A stretch of 64,000 nt of DNA from HRBIN12 sp035762085 (lineage in GTDB: Bacteria; Actinomycetota; UBA4738; HRBIN12), in the NCBI GenBank assembly GCA_035762085.1, contig DASTPT010000032.1, positions 14,448 to 78,447 on the forward strand, in the 5' to 3' direction. The notes beneath the pieces are model-generated. The model saw only the letters and a program-made list of their open reading frames with translations, was not told the DNA's origin and did not search any database. Position numbers and translations under genes: made by a program. Of the stretch, positions 46,796 through 54,479 are shown in pieces (position 1 is the stretch's first letter; each line of letters begins with the position of its first letter).

Positions 46796-47730
46796 GCACC
46801 GAGACGTGGATTTTGCTCTCGACGGGCGCGTTCAGCGTGGCGTTCTTCGGGTACCTGTTCGGGATGCTCGCCGCGTTCCACTTCCTCGCGTTCCGGCGCC
46901 CGACCGTCTGGGCCGTGTCGATCGCGGCCACGGTGCTGGGGCTCGCCGCGCATCTGCTGTCGATCGTGGGCCGGGGCGTCGCGGCCGACCGGATCCCGCT
47001 CGGCAACATGTACGAGTACTCCCTCCTGCTCTCGTTCCTGGTCGTGCTCGCGTACCTCGTGTTCGTCGAGGGCCTCGGGCGCGTCCGGACGGTGGGCGGG
47101 TTCGTCCTGGGGTTCGCCGTCATCACGATGGCGGTGGCCGTGCTGTTCCTCTACGTCGGCCCGGCGCCGCTGATCCCCGCGCTGAACTCGTACTGGCGGC
47201 AGGTCCACGTGAGCTCGATGATCGTGAGCTCGTCGCTGCTCGCGCTCGGGGGCGTTCTCACGATCCTGTACCTCGTGAAGGAGCGTCGGGAGCGCCGGCG
47301 CGGGGAGCCGGCGCCGATCATGGGCGGCGCCGTGAGCCTGGACGACGCCCCGCCGCACTTCGAGGCCGGCGCCGACGAGCCGCCGCCGGCGGCGCCCGGC
47401 GCACGGCGCGGGCTGCTGCCGCGCTCGTCGACGCTGGACCGGCTGGCCTACCGTACGATCGCCTTCGGGTTCCCGATCTGGACGTTCGGCATCATCACCG
47501 GCGCGATCTGGGCCGAGAGCGCATGGGGACGCTACTGGGGATGGGACCCGAAGGAGACATGGTCGTTCATCACGTGGACGGTCTTCGCCGGGTACCTGCA
47601 CGCGCGCGCGACGTCGGGATGGAAGGGTCGGCGAGCGGCGATCGTGGCGCTCGTCGGGTTCGTGTCGCTGCTCGTCACGTACTACGCCGTGAACCTGTGG
47701 ATCGTCGGACTGCACTCGTACGCGACGTGA
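46792..47730 (+). CDS. ccsB: Cytochrome c biogenesis protein CcsB/ResC (CcmC/CcmF/CcsA family)
   Basis: 312 residues, about eight TM helices. The tryptophan-rich haem-handling motif WGRYWGWDPKETWSFITW is near the C-terminus, with flanking histidines in WRQVHVSSMIV and YLHARAT as candidate axial ligands. A charged insert of about 60 residues (GEPAPIMGG...PPPAAPG) separates the halves. The start is GTG 46792, coupled to resB. It exports haem and attaches it to CXXCH cytochromes such as those of the b6f-like complex and CtaC. Confidence 0.93.
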   Translation: MSTETWILLSTGAFSVAFFGYLFGMLAAFHFLAFRRPTVWAVSIAATVLGLAAHLLSIVGRGVAADRIPLGNMYEYSLLLSFLVVLAYLVFVEGLGRVRTVGGFVLGFAVITMAVAVLFLYVGPAPLIPALNSYWRQVHVSSMIVSSSLLALGGVLTILYLVKERRERRRGEPAPIMGGAVSLDDAPPHFEAGADEPPPAAPGARRGLLPRSSTLDRLAYRTIAFGFPIWTFGIITGAIWAESAWGRYWGWDPKETWSFITWTVFAGYLHARATSGWKGRRAAIVALVGFVSLLVTYYAVNLWIVGLHSYAT

Positions 47731-47800
47731 CGCCGCTTGCATCCATCCGCGGAGACCGTGCTATCGTCCCACAGCTTCCGTGCCCGACGGAGGCGAGCCC

Positions 47801-48934
47801 GTGAGGAGTAGGAAGAACGTGCGTACCCGGATGCGGTGGGTCTGGGCCGTGGTCGGCCTGGCCGTGATCGCCGCTGCCTGCGCACCGAACGCCCAACAGG
47901 ACTCGCTGAACCCGCAGGGTCCGTACGCGGACAAGGTGTACGACCTGTTCGTGCCCGTCTTCTGGATCGCGACGGCGGTCTTCGTCGTGGTCGAAGGGCT
48001 CCTGATCTTCTTCGTGATCCGCTACCGACGGCGCAAGAACCGCCCGGCGCAGATGCCGCCGCAGATCCACGGCAACAACCGGCTCGAGATCGCGTGGACG
48101 ATCCTGCCTGCGCTGATCCTCGCCGGGGTCGCGGTCCCGACCGTCACGACGATCTTCGACCTGGCGCGCGAGCCCGAGGGCAACGCCCTCGAGGTGAACG
48201 TGATGGGCCACCAGTGGTGGTGGGAGTTCGACTACCCGGCCGAGGACATCAACACCGCGAACGAGCTCCACATCCCCACCGGACGCCCGGTGCTGCTCAC
48301 GCTGTGCGCGGTCGGCCTCGGTTACGAGGACAAGCCGACGCCATCGGACTGCCAGCCGGGTCCGCCGGACGGCGACCAGCCCGCCGCGATCGGCGACGGC
48401 GTGATCCACTCGTTCTGGGTGCCCGAGCTCGCGGGGACCCAGGACGTGCTTCCCGGGCAGGCGAACACGCTGCTGATCCAGGCGGATCGGCCGGGACGGT
48501 ACTCGGGGCAGTGCAAGGAGTTCTGTGGCCTGTCCCACGCGTACATGAAGTTCGCGGTCGTGGCGCACGCGCCCGACGACTACGAGGCGTGGGTGCGGAA
48601 CGAGCAGGCCGACGCCGTCACCCCCGATCCGGGCTCGCTCGCCGCCACCGGCATGGACGTGTTCCTCAACGGGCAGTGCATCGCCTGCCACGCCGTCCAG
48701 GGGCTCGAGGACGCGAACGGGAACCCGGTCGTGGCCAACGGCGGGCCGAACCTGACGCACTTCGCCGACCGCGAGTGCTTCGCCGGGTGCTGGCTGCCGA
48801 CCGACGACGCGGAGGAGCTCGCTCGGTGGCTGGACGACCCGGCGGCGGTGAAGGAGGGATCGTGGATGCCCGACTACGGCCTCACGCCGGAGGAGATCGA
48901 CGCCCTGGTCGCCTACCTGCACAGCCTGACGTGA
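47801..48934 (+). CDS. ctaC: Cytochrome c oxidase subunit II with fused cytochrome c (caa3 type)
   Basis: 377 residues. Lipoprotein signal ending AAAC (Cys27), two TM helices, a CuA domain with His203, Cys238-Glu-Phe-...-Cys242, His246 and Met249 (GQCKEFCGLSHAYM), then a C-terminal cytochrome c domain with CIACH at 293-297. The fusion marks a caa3 oxidase that takes electrons through its own haem c. GTG 47801 is preferred because GGAGG lies 7 bp before it; GTG 47780, 12 bp after a TATCGT, is possible. First gene of the oxidase operon. Confidence 0.94.
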   Translation: MRSRKNVRTRMRWVWAVVGLAVIAAACAPNAQQDSLNPQGPYADKVYDLFVPVFWIATAVFVVVEGLLIFFVIRYRRRKNRPAQMPPQIHGNNRLEIAWTILPALILAGVAVPTVTTIFDLAREPEGNALEVNVMGHQWWWEFDYPAEDINTANELHIPTGRPVLLTLCAVGLGYEDKPTPSDCQPGPPDGDQPAAIGDGVIHSFWVPELAGTQDVLPGQANTLLIQADRPGRYSGQCKEFCGLSHAYMKFAVVAHAPDDYEAWVRNEQADAVTPDPGSLAATGMDVFLNGQCIACHAVQGLEDANGNPVVANGGPNLTHFADRECFAGCWLPTDDAEELARWLDDPAAVKEGSWMPDYGLTPEEIDALVAYLHSLT

Positions 48935-48953
48935 CGGAGGACGGAGGACACCC

Positions 48954-50831
48954 ATGGCGAGCGTGAGCGTCCCGAGCGACGGATCGACCCGGGGTCTGTT
49001 CCGACGCCCCGCCGCGACCACGGGGTTCTGGAGCTGGCTGACGACCGTCGACCACAAGAAGATCGGCATCCTCTACGGCGTCACCGCCTTCGCCTTCTTC
49101 ATCATCGGCGGGTCCGAGGCGCTGCTGATCCGGCTGCAGCTCGCGCAGCCGAACCAAGAGCTCCTGTCGCCGTCCGTCTACAACGAGGTGTTCACGATGC
49201 ACGGCGTCACGATGGTCTTCCTCGTCGTGATGCCGCTCTCGGCCGCGTTCATCAACTACCTGATCCCGCTCATGATCGGTGCCCGGGACGTCGCCTTCCC
49301 GCGGCTGAACGCGTTCAGCTACTGGGCCTTCCTGTTCGGCGGCATCTTCGTCTACTCCAGCTGGTTCCTCGGCGGCGCCCCGAACGGCGGCTGGTTCGGG
49401 TACGCGCCGAACGCCGTGCTTGACCCCACGCGCGGCATGACGTTCTACGCGATCGGCCTGCTGATGACCGGCGTCGCCTCCACGGTCTCGGCGGTGAACC
49501 TGGCCGTGACGATCCTGAACATGCGCGCGCCGGGCATGACGTTGTTCCGGATGCCCGTGTTCGTCTGGATGAGCCTGGTCGTGCAGTTCCTGCTGGCCTT
49601 CTCGCTGCCGATCATCTCGGTCGCCCTGTTCGAGTTGCTGTTCGACAAGCGGTTCGGGACGCACTTCTTCGACTCGGTCGCCGGTGGTGACCCGGTGCTG
49701 TGGCAGCACCTGTTCTGGCTGTTCGGCCACCCCGAGGTCTACATCTTGGTCCTGCCCGCGATGGGCATCGTGTCCGAGGTGCTGCCGGTCTTCAGCCGCA
49801 AGCCACTGTTCGGGTACCAGTTCGTGGTGTTCAGCGGCATCGCGATCGGGTTCATCGGGTTCGGCGTGTGGGTGCACCACATGTACGCGGTCGGGCTGGG
49901 GCCGATCGCGAACACCGCGTTCGGCATCTCGACGATCATCATCGCCGTGCCGACGGGCGTGAAGATCTTCAACTGGCTCGGCACGATGTGGAAGGGTGAC
50001 CTGACCTTCCCAACGCCGATGCTGTTCTCGATCGGCTTCGTCTCGATGTTCATCATCGGGGGACTCTCGGGCGTGACGCACTCGGTGGTGCCGTCGGACT
50101 ACCAGCAGACCGACACGTACTACGTCGTCGCGCACTTCCACTACGTGCTCTTCGGAGGCGCGATCTTCGGGCTGTTCGCCGGGATGTTCTACTGGTGGCC
50201 GAAGGCCTTCGGCCGCAAGCTGAGCGAGGGCCTCGGCAAGGTCTCGTTCTGGACCATGCTCGTCGGCTTCAACCTCACGTTCGGCCCGATGCACATCCTC
50301 GGCCTGCAGGGGATGCCGCGGCGGATCCAGACCTACCCCGAGGAGCTCGGGCTCACCTTCTACAACCTGGTCTCCACGATCGGCGCGTTCACGATCGCGC
50401 TGTCGGTGCTGCTGTTCCTCGCCAACGTCGTGATCACGCACCGCAAGCCCCGCGGCGCGGAGGCCGACCCCTGGGACGCCCGGACGCTCGAGTGGCTCAC
50501 GACGTCTCCGCCGCCCGAGCACAACTTCGACGAGATCCCCAGGGTCCACTCGCTCGACGAGGCGTGGCACCGCAAGTACGCCGAGACCGAGGGCGGGGCC
50601 GTCGTCCCCGTGCCCGCCGGCGGCTCGGGCGTCGCGGTCGAACACGCGGGAGGCCACGAGGGCGGCCACGGGATCCACCTGCCCTCGCCCTCGTACTACC
50701 CGCTCGTCGCTTCGATCGGCATGTTCGTGCTCGGGTACGGCGTGATCTTCTCGTGGCTGCTGGCCGGCGCCGGCGCGGTGATCATGCTCGCCGGCTTCTA
50801 CGGATGGGCGCTGGAGCCCTCGGCGGAGTAG
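48954..50831 (+). CDS. ctaD: Cytochrome c oxidase subunit I
   Basis: 625 residues. TVDHKKIGILYG at the start, haem a ligand in TMHGVTMVFLVVMP, the CuB/cross-link region WLFGHPEVYILVLPAMGIVSE, the HH pair in WVHHMYAVG, and VAHFHYVLFGG with the haem a3/a ligands are all present. GHPEVY carries the glutamate of A-type haem-copper oxidases. The last 90 residues add a His/Gly-rich linker and two extra TM helices. ATG 48954 follows GGAGGAC. The proton-pumping terminal oxidase core. Confidence 0.97.
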   Translation: MASVSVPSDGSTRGLFRRPAATTGFWSWLTTVDHKKIGILYGVTAFAFFIIGGSEALLIRLQLAQPNQELLSPSVYNEVFTMHGVTMVFLVVMPLSAAFINYLIPLMIGARDVAFPRLNAFSYWAFLFGGIFVYSSWFLGGAPNGGWFGYAPNAVLDPTRGMTFYAIGLLMTGVASTVSAVNLAVTILNMRAPGMTLFRMPVFVWMSLVVQFLLAFSLPIISVALFELLFDKRFGTHFFDSVAGGDPVLWQHLFWLFGHPEVYILVLPAMGIVSEVLPVFSRKPLFGYQFVVFSGIAIGFIGFGVWVHHMYAVGLGPIANTAFGISTIIIAVPTGVKIFNWLGTMWKGDLTFPTPMLFSIGFVSMFIIGGLSGVTHSVVPSDYQQTDTYYVVAHFHYVLFGGAIFGLFAGMFYWWPKAFGRKLSEGLGKVSFWTMLVGFNLTFGPMHILGLQGMPRRIQTYPEELGLTFYNLVSTIGAFTIALSVLLFLANVVITHRKPRGAEADPWDARTLEWLTTSPPPEHNFDEIPRVHSLDEAWHRKYAETEGGAVVPVPAGGSGVAVEHAGGHEGGHGIHLPSPSYYPLVASIGMFVLGYGVIFSWLLAGAGAVIMLAGFYGWALEPSAE

Positions 50832-50839
50832 GAGCGCGC

Positions 50840-51454
50840 ATGCAGGAGTCCGCCGCCGTCCACGCCTTCGAGAGCGAGCACGAGGCCACCAGCACCGGAC
50901 TGCCGAACACGAAGCTCGCGATGTGGATCTTCCTGGCCTCGGACGTGCTGCTGTTCGGGGCGCTGATCACCAGCTACGTCGTGTACCGAGGCCGGAGCAT
51001 CGTCGGGCCGTACCCGAACGACGTCTTCGACATCCCGTACACATCGGTGTCGTCGTTCGTCCTGCTCGCGAGCTCGCTCACGATGGTGCTCGCGCTCTCG
51101 TCGGTGCAGCGCGGGGACCTGCCGCGGTTGCGGCTGTGGCTGCTCGCCACGGCGCTGCTCGGCCTCACGTTCGTCGGCGGGCAGGTCTACGAGTTCACGA
51201 CGTTCTACGAGGAGGGTCTCAGCCTCACGACGAACCTGTTCGGCACGACGTTCTACGTGCTGACCGGGTTCCACGGGACGCACGTCGCGATCGGGATCCT
51301 GATGTTGCTCACCCTGTTCTCGCTGTCGTTCGGCGGGCGGATCACGCAACGGGACTCGCTCACGGTCGAGCTCGTCGGGCTCTACTGGCACTTCGTCGAC
51401 ATCGTGTGGATCGTGATCTTCACGGTCGTGTACCTGGTCCCGACGGGGCCGTAG
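50840..51454 (+). CDS. ctaE: Cytochrome c oxidase subunit III
   Basis: 204 residues with five TM helices. KLAMWIFLASDVLLFGALITSYVVYR opens the protein and GFHGTHVAIGILMLL and LYWHFVDIVWIVIFTVVYLV close it, the standard five-helix actinobacterial form that lacks the first two helices of mitochondrial COX3. ATG 50840 follows GTAGGAGCGC. It stabilises subunit I in the caa3 complex. Confidence 0.94.
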   Translation: MQESAAVHAFESEHEATSTGLPNTKLAMWIFLASDVLLFGALITSYVVYRGRSIVGPYPNDVFDIPYTSVSSFVLLASSLTMVLALSSVQRGDLPRLRLWLLATALLGLTFVGGQVYEFTTFYEEGLSLTTNLFGTTFYVLTGFHGTHVAIGILMLLTLFSLSFGGRITQRDSLTVELVGLYWHFVDIVWIVIFTVVYLVPTGP

Positions 51455-51462
51455 GAGGCGTG

Positions 51463-51813
51463 GTGGAGCAGACCGGCACGGGAACCGAGCACGAGGTCGC
51501 CACGGCGCCCCGCGGGGGCGGCCGGTGGGCTCGACACCCCAGTCCACGGGAGTACGTGCGGATCGCCGTGATCCTTGCGATCGTGACGGCGGCCGAGGTC
51601 GCGATCTACTACATCGATTGGATCCACGAGCAGGGCCTGCTGATCCCGCTGCTGTTCCTGTTCGCGGTCATCAAGTTCTCGCTCGTCGTGCTGTGGTTCA
51701 TGCACCTGCGGTTCGACAGCCGGACCTACGCGCGGTTCTTCCTGATGGGGCTCGCCGGCGCGCTCACCCTGTACATCGCCGTGCTGCTGATGTTCCGGAC
51801 GTTCGCGGGGTAG
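51463..51813 (+). CDS. Cytochrome c oxidase subunit IV (prokaryotic COX4 type)
   Basis: 116 residues. A polar N-terminus is followed by three TM helices (YVRIAVILAIVTAAEVAIYYI; LLIPLLFLFAVIKFSLVVLWFMHLRFD; FFLMGLAGALTLYIAVLLMF). The FAVIKFSLVVLWFMHLRFD segment is diagnostic for COX4_pro. AGGAGG at 51453-51458 supports GTG 51463 or the adjacent GTG 51460. It lies in the oxidase operon between subunit III and ctaG. Confidence 0.88.
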   Translation: MEQTGTGTEHEVATAPRGGGRWARHPSPREYVRIAVILAIVTAAEVAIYYIDWIHEQGLLIPLLFLFAVIKFSLVVLWFMHLRFDSRTYARFFLMGLAGALTLYIAVLLMFRTFAG

Positions 51814-51815
51814 GG

Positions 51816-52649
51816 ATGCCGTCCTTCCATGTACATCCCGACGTCGTCCTGCTCCTCGGGGGGCTGTGGGCGGCGTACCTCGTCGCGGTGCGTCGGCACC
51901 AGGAGGGCGACCCGGCGGCGGCGCAGGGCTCCGCACGTCGGAGCGCGCTGTTCTCGGCCGGGATGGTGGCGCTGCTCGTCGCCTCGACGTGGCCCGTCCA
52001 CGATCTGGCCGAGGACCGTCTGTACGCCGTGCACATGTTCCAGCACATGCTCTACACGCTCGTGGCGCCGCCGATGCTGATCGCCGGCATCCCGACGTGG
52101 ATGTGGCGTGCGTTCCTGCGTGTTCGCCCTGTCGCCGCGGTGTTCCGCTTCCTCGTGCGGCCGCTCGTCGCGCTCGTTCTCTTCAACGGCGTTCTGTTGT
52201 TCACGCACTGGCCCGCGGTGGTCGAGGCGTCGGTGAGCTCCGAGCTCGTGCACTTCGCGCTGCACGTGCTCGTCGTCGGGTCGGGTCTCGTCATGTGGTG
52301 GCCGGTGATGTCCCCGTTGCCCGAGCTGCCTGCGCTCTCCCCGCCCGGGCAGATGATGTACCTGTTCTTCCAGTCGCTCGCGCCGACGATCCCGGCGTCG
52401 TTCCTCACCTTCGGGCACAGCCCGCTGTACCCCGTGTACGCGACGTTCCCGCGGATCTGGGGCATCGAAGCGCTCGAGGACCAGCTGATCGCCGGGCTGC
52501 TGATGAAGCTCGGCGGCGGGCTGATCCTGTGGGGCTTCATCGTCACCATCTGGTTCCGGTGGTACGCGCGGGACGCGCGGGACGGGTTCGACACCGTGGG
52601 GCTCTCGGGTCTGGAGCGAGACGTGCGATCGGGGCTGATGAAGTCGTGA
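51816..52649 (+). CDS. ctaG: Cytochrome c oxidase assembly factor CtaG (caa3_CtaG family)
   Basis: 277 residues, about seven TM helices. FHVHPDVVLLLGGLWAAYLVAV, WPVHDLAEDRLYAVHMFQHMLYTLVAPPMLIAG and MWWPVMSPLPELPALSPPGQMMYLFFQSLAPTIPASFL are family hallmarks, with a run of His/Met residues suited to copper handling. In Bacillus CtaG is needed for active caa3 oxidase. ATG 51816 is 3 bp after subunit IV; the stop overlaps the cupredoxin GTG by 4 bp. Confidence 0.92.
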   Translation: MPSFHVHPDVVLLLGGLWAAYLVAVRRHQEGDPAAAQGSARRSALFSAGMVALLVASTWPVHDLAEDRLYAVHMFQHMLYTLVAPPMLIAGIPTWMWRAFLRVRPVAAVFRFLVRPLVALVLFNGVLLFTHWPAVVEASVSSELVHFALHVLVVGSGLVMWWPVMSPLPELPALSPPGQMMYLFFQSLAPTIPASFLTFGHSPLYPVYATFPRIWGIEALEDQLIAGLLMKLGGGLILWGFIVTIWFRWYARDARDGFDTVGLSGLERDVRSGLMKS

Positions 52650-53902
52650 AGCGAACGACCCGGGACCGGTTCGTCCTGCCGATCGCGCTGCCGCTCGGGA
52701 TCCTCGTGATCATCCTCGCGGCGCTGTACGGATTCTCGCGGATCCTGCTGGCCGTCTCGCACAACGCCGCGACGGTGACGGCACTGCTGGTCGCGCTCGC
52801 GATCGTGGTCGTGGCCGCGATCGTGTCCGGACGCCGGTACGTTCGTCTGTCCAGTCTGGCGGGGATGGTCGGGGCGGTCGCCGGCGTCGCGATGGTCGCC
52901 GGCGGCGTGGCCGTCGCGTCGCTCGACGCCGGCGAGGAGGGCGGCGAGGGCGAGGGACCGTCGCAGGCGATCACGATCCTGGCGGTCAACCTCGCCTTCG
53001 AGCCGACGTCGGTCACCGTCCCGGCGGGCCAGCCGTTCCAGATCGTGCTCGACAACCAGGACGCCGGTGTCCAGCACAACATCCAGATCTTCCCGGGAGC
53101 AGAGGTGTCCGGGACGCCGACCTTCGAGGGCGAGCTGATCACCGGGCCGGCGCAGGTCACGTACGACGTGCCCGCGCTCGAACCCGGGACGTACGCGTTC
53201 AACTGTGTCGTGCACCCGAACATGACGGGGACGATCGAGGCGGTCGAGGGCGGCGGCGGCGGCGGCGGGCCGTCGATCCAGGTCGCGGCCCAGAACATCG
53301 CGTTCGACACCGACACGATCGAGTTGCCCGCAGACACGCCGGCGACGATCGTCTTCGACAACCGGGACGCCGGCGTCCAGCACAACATCGCGATCTATGA
53401 GGACGACACGCTCGCGGCCGAGCTGTTCAAGGGCGAGCTGATCACCGGCCCCGAGACGATCGAGTACCAGATCCCGCCGCTGCCGCCCGGCGAGTACTTC
53501 TTCCAGTGCGACGTCCATCCGAACATGAACGGGGTGGTCGTGGTCACCGGCGAGGGCGGCGGCGGGGAGCCGTCCGAGACCGGTCCGCCCGCCGGGCCCA
53601 CCGGCGGTGACGGCGGCGGGGCGACGACCACGGTCACCGCGCAGGGGATCGCCTTCGACACCGCCGAGATCGCCCTGCCGGCCGGCCAGCCCACGACGAT
53701 CCACTTCGTCAACCAGGACGCCGGCGTCCAGCACAACATCTCGATCACGACGGACGAGACGAAGGCGGAGTCGCTCTTCGACGGCGAGCTCATCACCGGC
53801 CCGGCCGAGGCCGACTACCAGGTCCCGGCGCTCGAGCCGGGGACGTACTACTTCTACTGCGTCGTCCACCCGAACATGAACGGGGTCGTCACCGTCGGGT
53901 GA
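52646..53902 (+). CDS. Membrane-anchored triple cupredoxin (three type-1 copper domains)
   Basis: 418 residues. Three N-terminal TM helices (about 9-37, 41-62, 70-93) and an acidic Gly linker precede three homologous plastocyanin/amicyanin-like domains at about 108-201, 209-301 and 327-418, joined by Gly/Pro-rich linkers. Each has a complete type-1 copper set: His144/Cys187/His190/Met193, His246/Cys288/His291/Met294 and His363/Cys405/His408/Met411, in the pattern DAGVQHN ... C-X2-HPNM. As the last-but-one gene of the caa3 operon, translationally coupled to ctaG, it may shuttle electrons or deliver copper to the oxidase. Confidence 0.88.
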   Translation: MKRTTRDRFVLPIALPLGILVIILAALYGFSRILLAVSHNAATVTALLVALAIVVVAAIVSGRRYVRLSSLAGMVGAVAGVAMVAGGVAVASLDAGEEGGEGEGPSQAITILAVNLAFEPTSVTVPAGQPFQIVLDNQDAGVQHNIQIFPGAEVSGTPTFEGELITGPAQVTYDVPALEPGTYAFNCVVHPNMTGTIEAVEGGGGGGGPSIQVAAQNIAFDTDTIELPADTPATIVFDNRDAGVQHNIAIYEDDTLAAELFKGELITGPETIEYQIPPLPPGEYFFQCDVHPNMNGVVVVTGEGGGGEPSETGPPAGPTGGDGGGATTTVTAQGIAFDTAEIALPAGQPTTIHFVNQDAGVQHNISITTDETKAESLFDGELITGPAEADYQVPALEPGTYYFYCVVHPNMNGVVTVG

Positions 53903-53933
53903 ACGAACGGCTCTCGCGCGGCCGGGTGAGAGC

Positions 53934-54449
53934 ATGGGCGGCATGATGCGGGTCCTCGCGATCGTGGTCGCCTGCGTGGGGCTCGCGGCCTGCTCGAGCG
54001 GCGCCGCCGACGGCCCGGCCGGCATCACCGAGGTCTCGGGCCGCGCGCCGGCGCTCTCGGGCACCACCCTGCAGGGCGACACGTTCGCCTCGTCCGAGCA
54101 CGCCGGCCGCGTGATGGTCGTGAACTTCTGGGCCACATGGTGCGGCCCGTGCCGCGAGGAGCAGCCCGCGCTGTCTGCGGTCGAGGCCGAGCAGGGCGAG
54201 GACGGCGCGGTGTTCGTCGGCGTGAACTACCGGGACGACACCGCGGCGGCCCGCGCCTACCTGGAGGAGTTCCAGGTCGCGTATCCCAGCCTCGAGGACC
54301 CGTCGGGCCAGCTCGCGTACCGGTTCGGCGTGCCGTTCCTGCCGGCGACCGTGGTCGTCGACCCCTCGGGCGAGATGCGGTTCCGGGCGGTCGGCGCGCT
54401 CGACGAGGCGGCGCTGCGGTCGCTCATCGAGCGGGCCTCGGCCGCGTGA
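53934..54449 (+). CDS. TlpA/ResA-like thioredoxin lipoprotein
   Basis: 171 residues. Lipoprotein signal (VLAIVVACVGLAAC, Cys at about 20), then a thioredoxin fold with WATWCGPCREE and the cis-Pro segment GVPFLPATVVVD. TlpA/ResA proteins reduce apocytochrome c or CuA-site cysteines outside the membrane, receiving electrons from CcdA; both targets and ccdA are in this window. ATG 53934 is used; in-frame ATGs at 53943 and 53946 are alternatives. Confidence 0.9.
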   Translation: MGGMMRVLAIVVACVGLAACSSGAADGPAGITEVSGRAPALSGTTLQGDTFASSEHAGRVMVVNFWATWCGPCREEQPALSAVEAEQGEDGAVFVGVNYRDDTAAARAYLEEFQVAYPSLEDPSGQLAYRFGVPFLPATVVVDPSGEMRFRAVGALDEAALRSLIERASAA

Positions 54450-54459
54450 GGTCCGCGCG

Positions 54460-54475
54460 GGCCCGACGGCGGGCC
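54460..54475. terminator. Hairpin between the convergent tlpA-like and ctaA-ctaB genes
   Basis: GGCCCG, loop ACGG, CGGGCC, lying entirely in the 30 bp spacer between the two stop codons. It could end transcription from both sides. The stem is short and lacks a T-tract. Confidence 0.4.
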
Positions 54476-54479
54476 GGGC

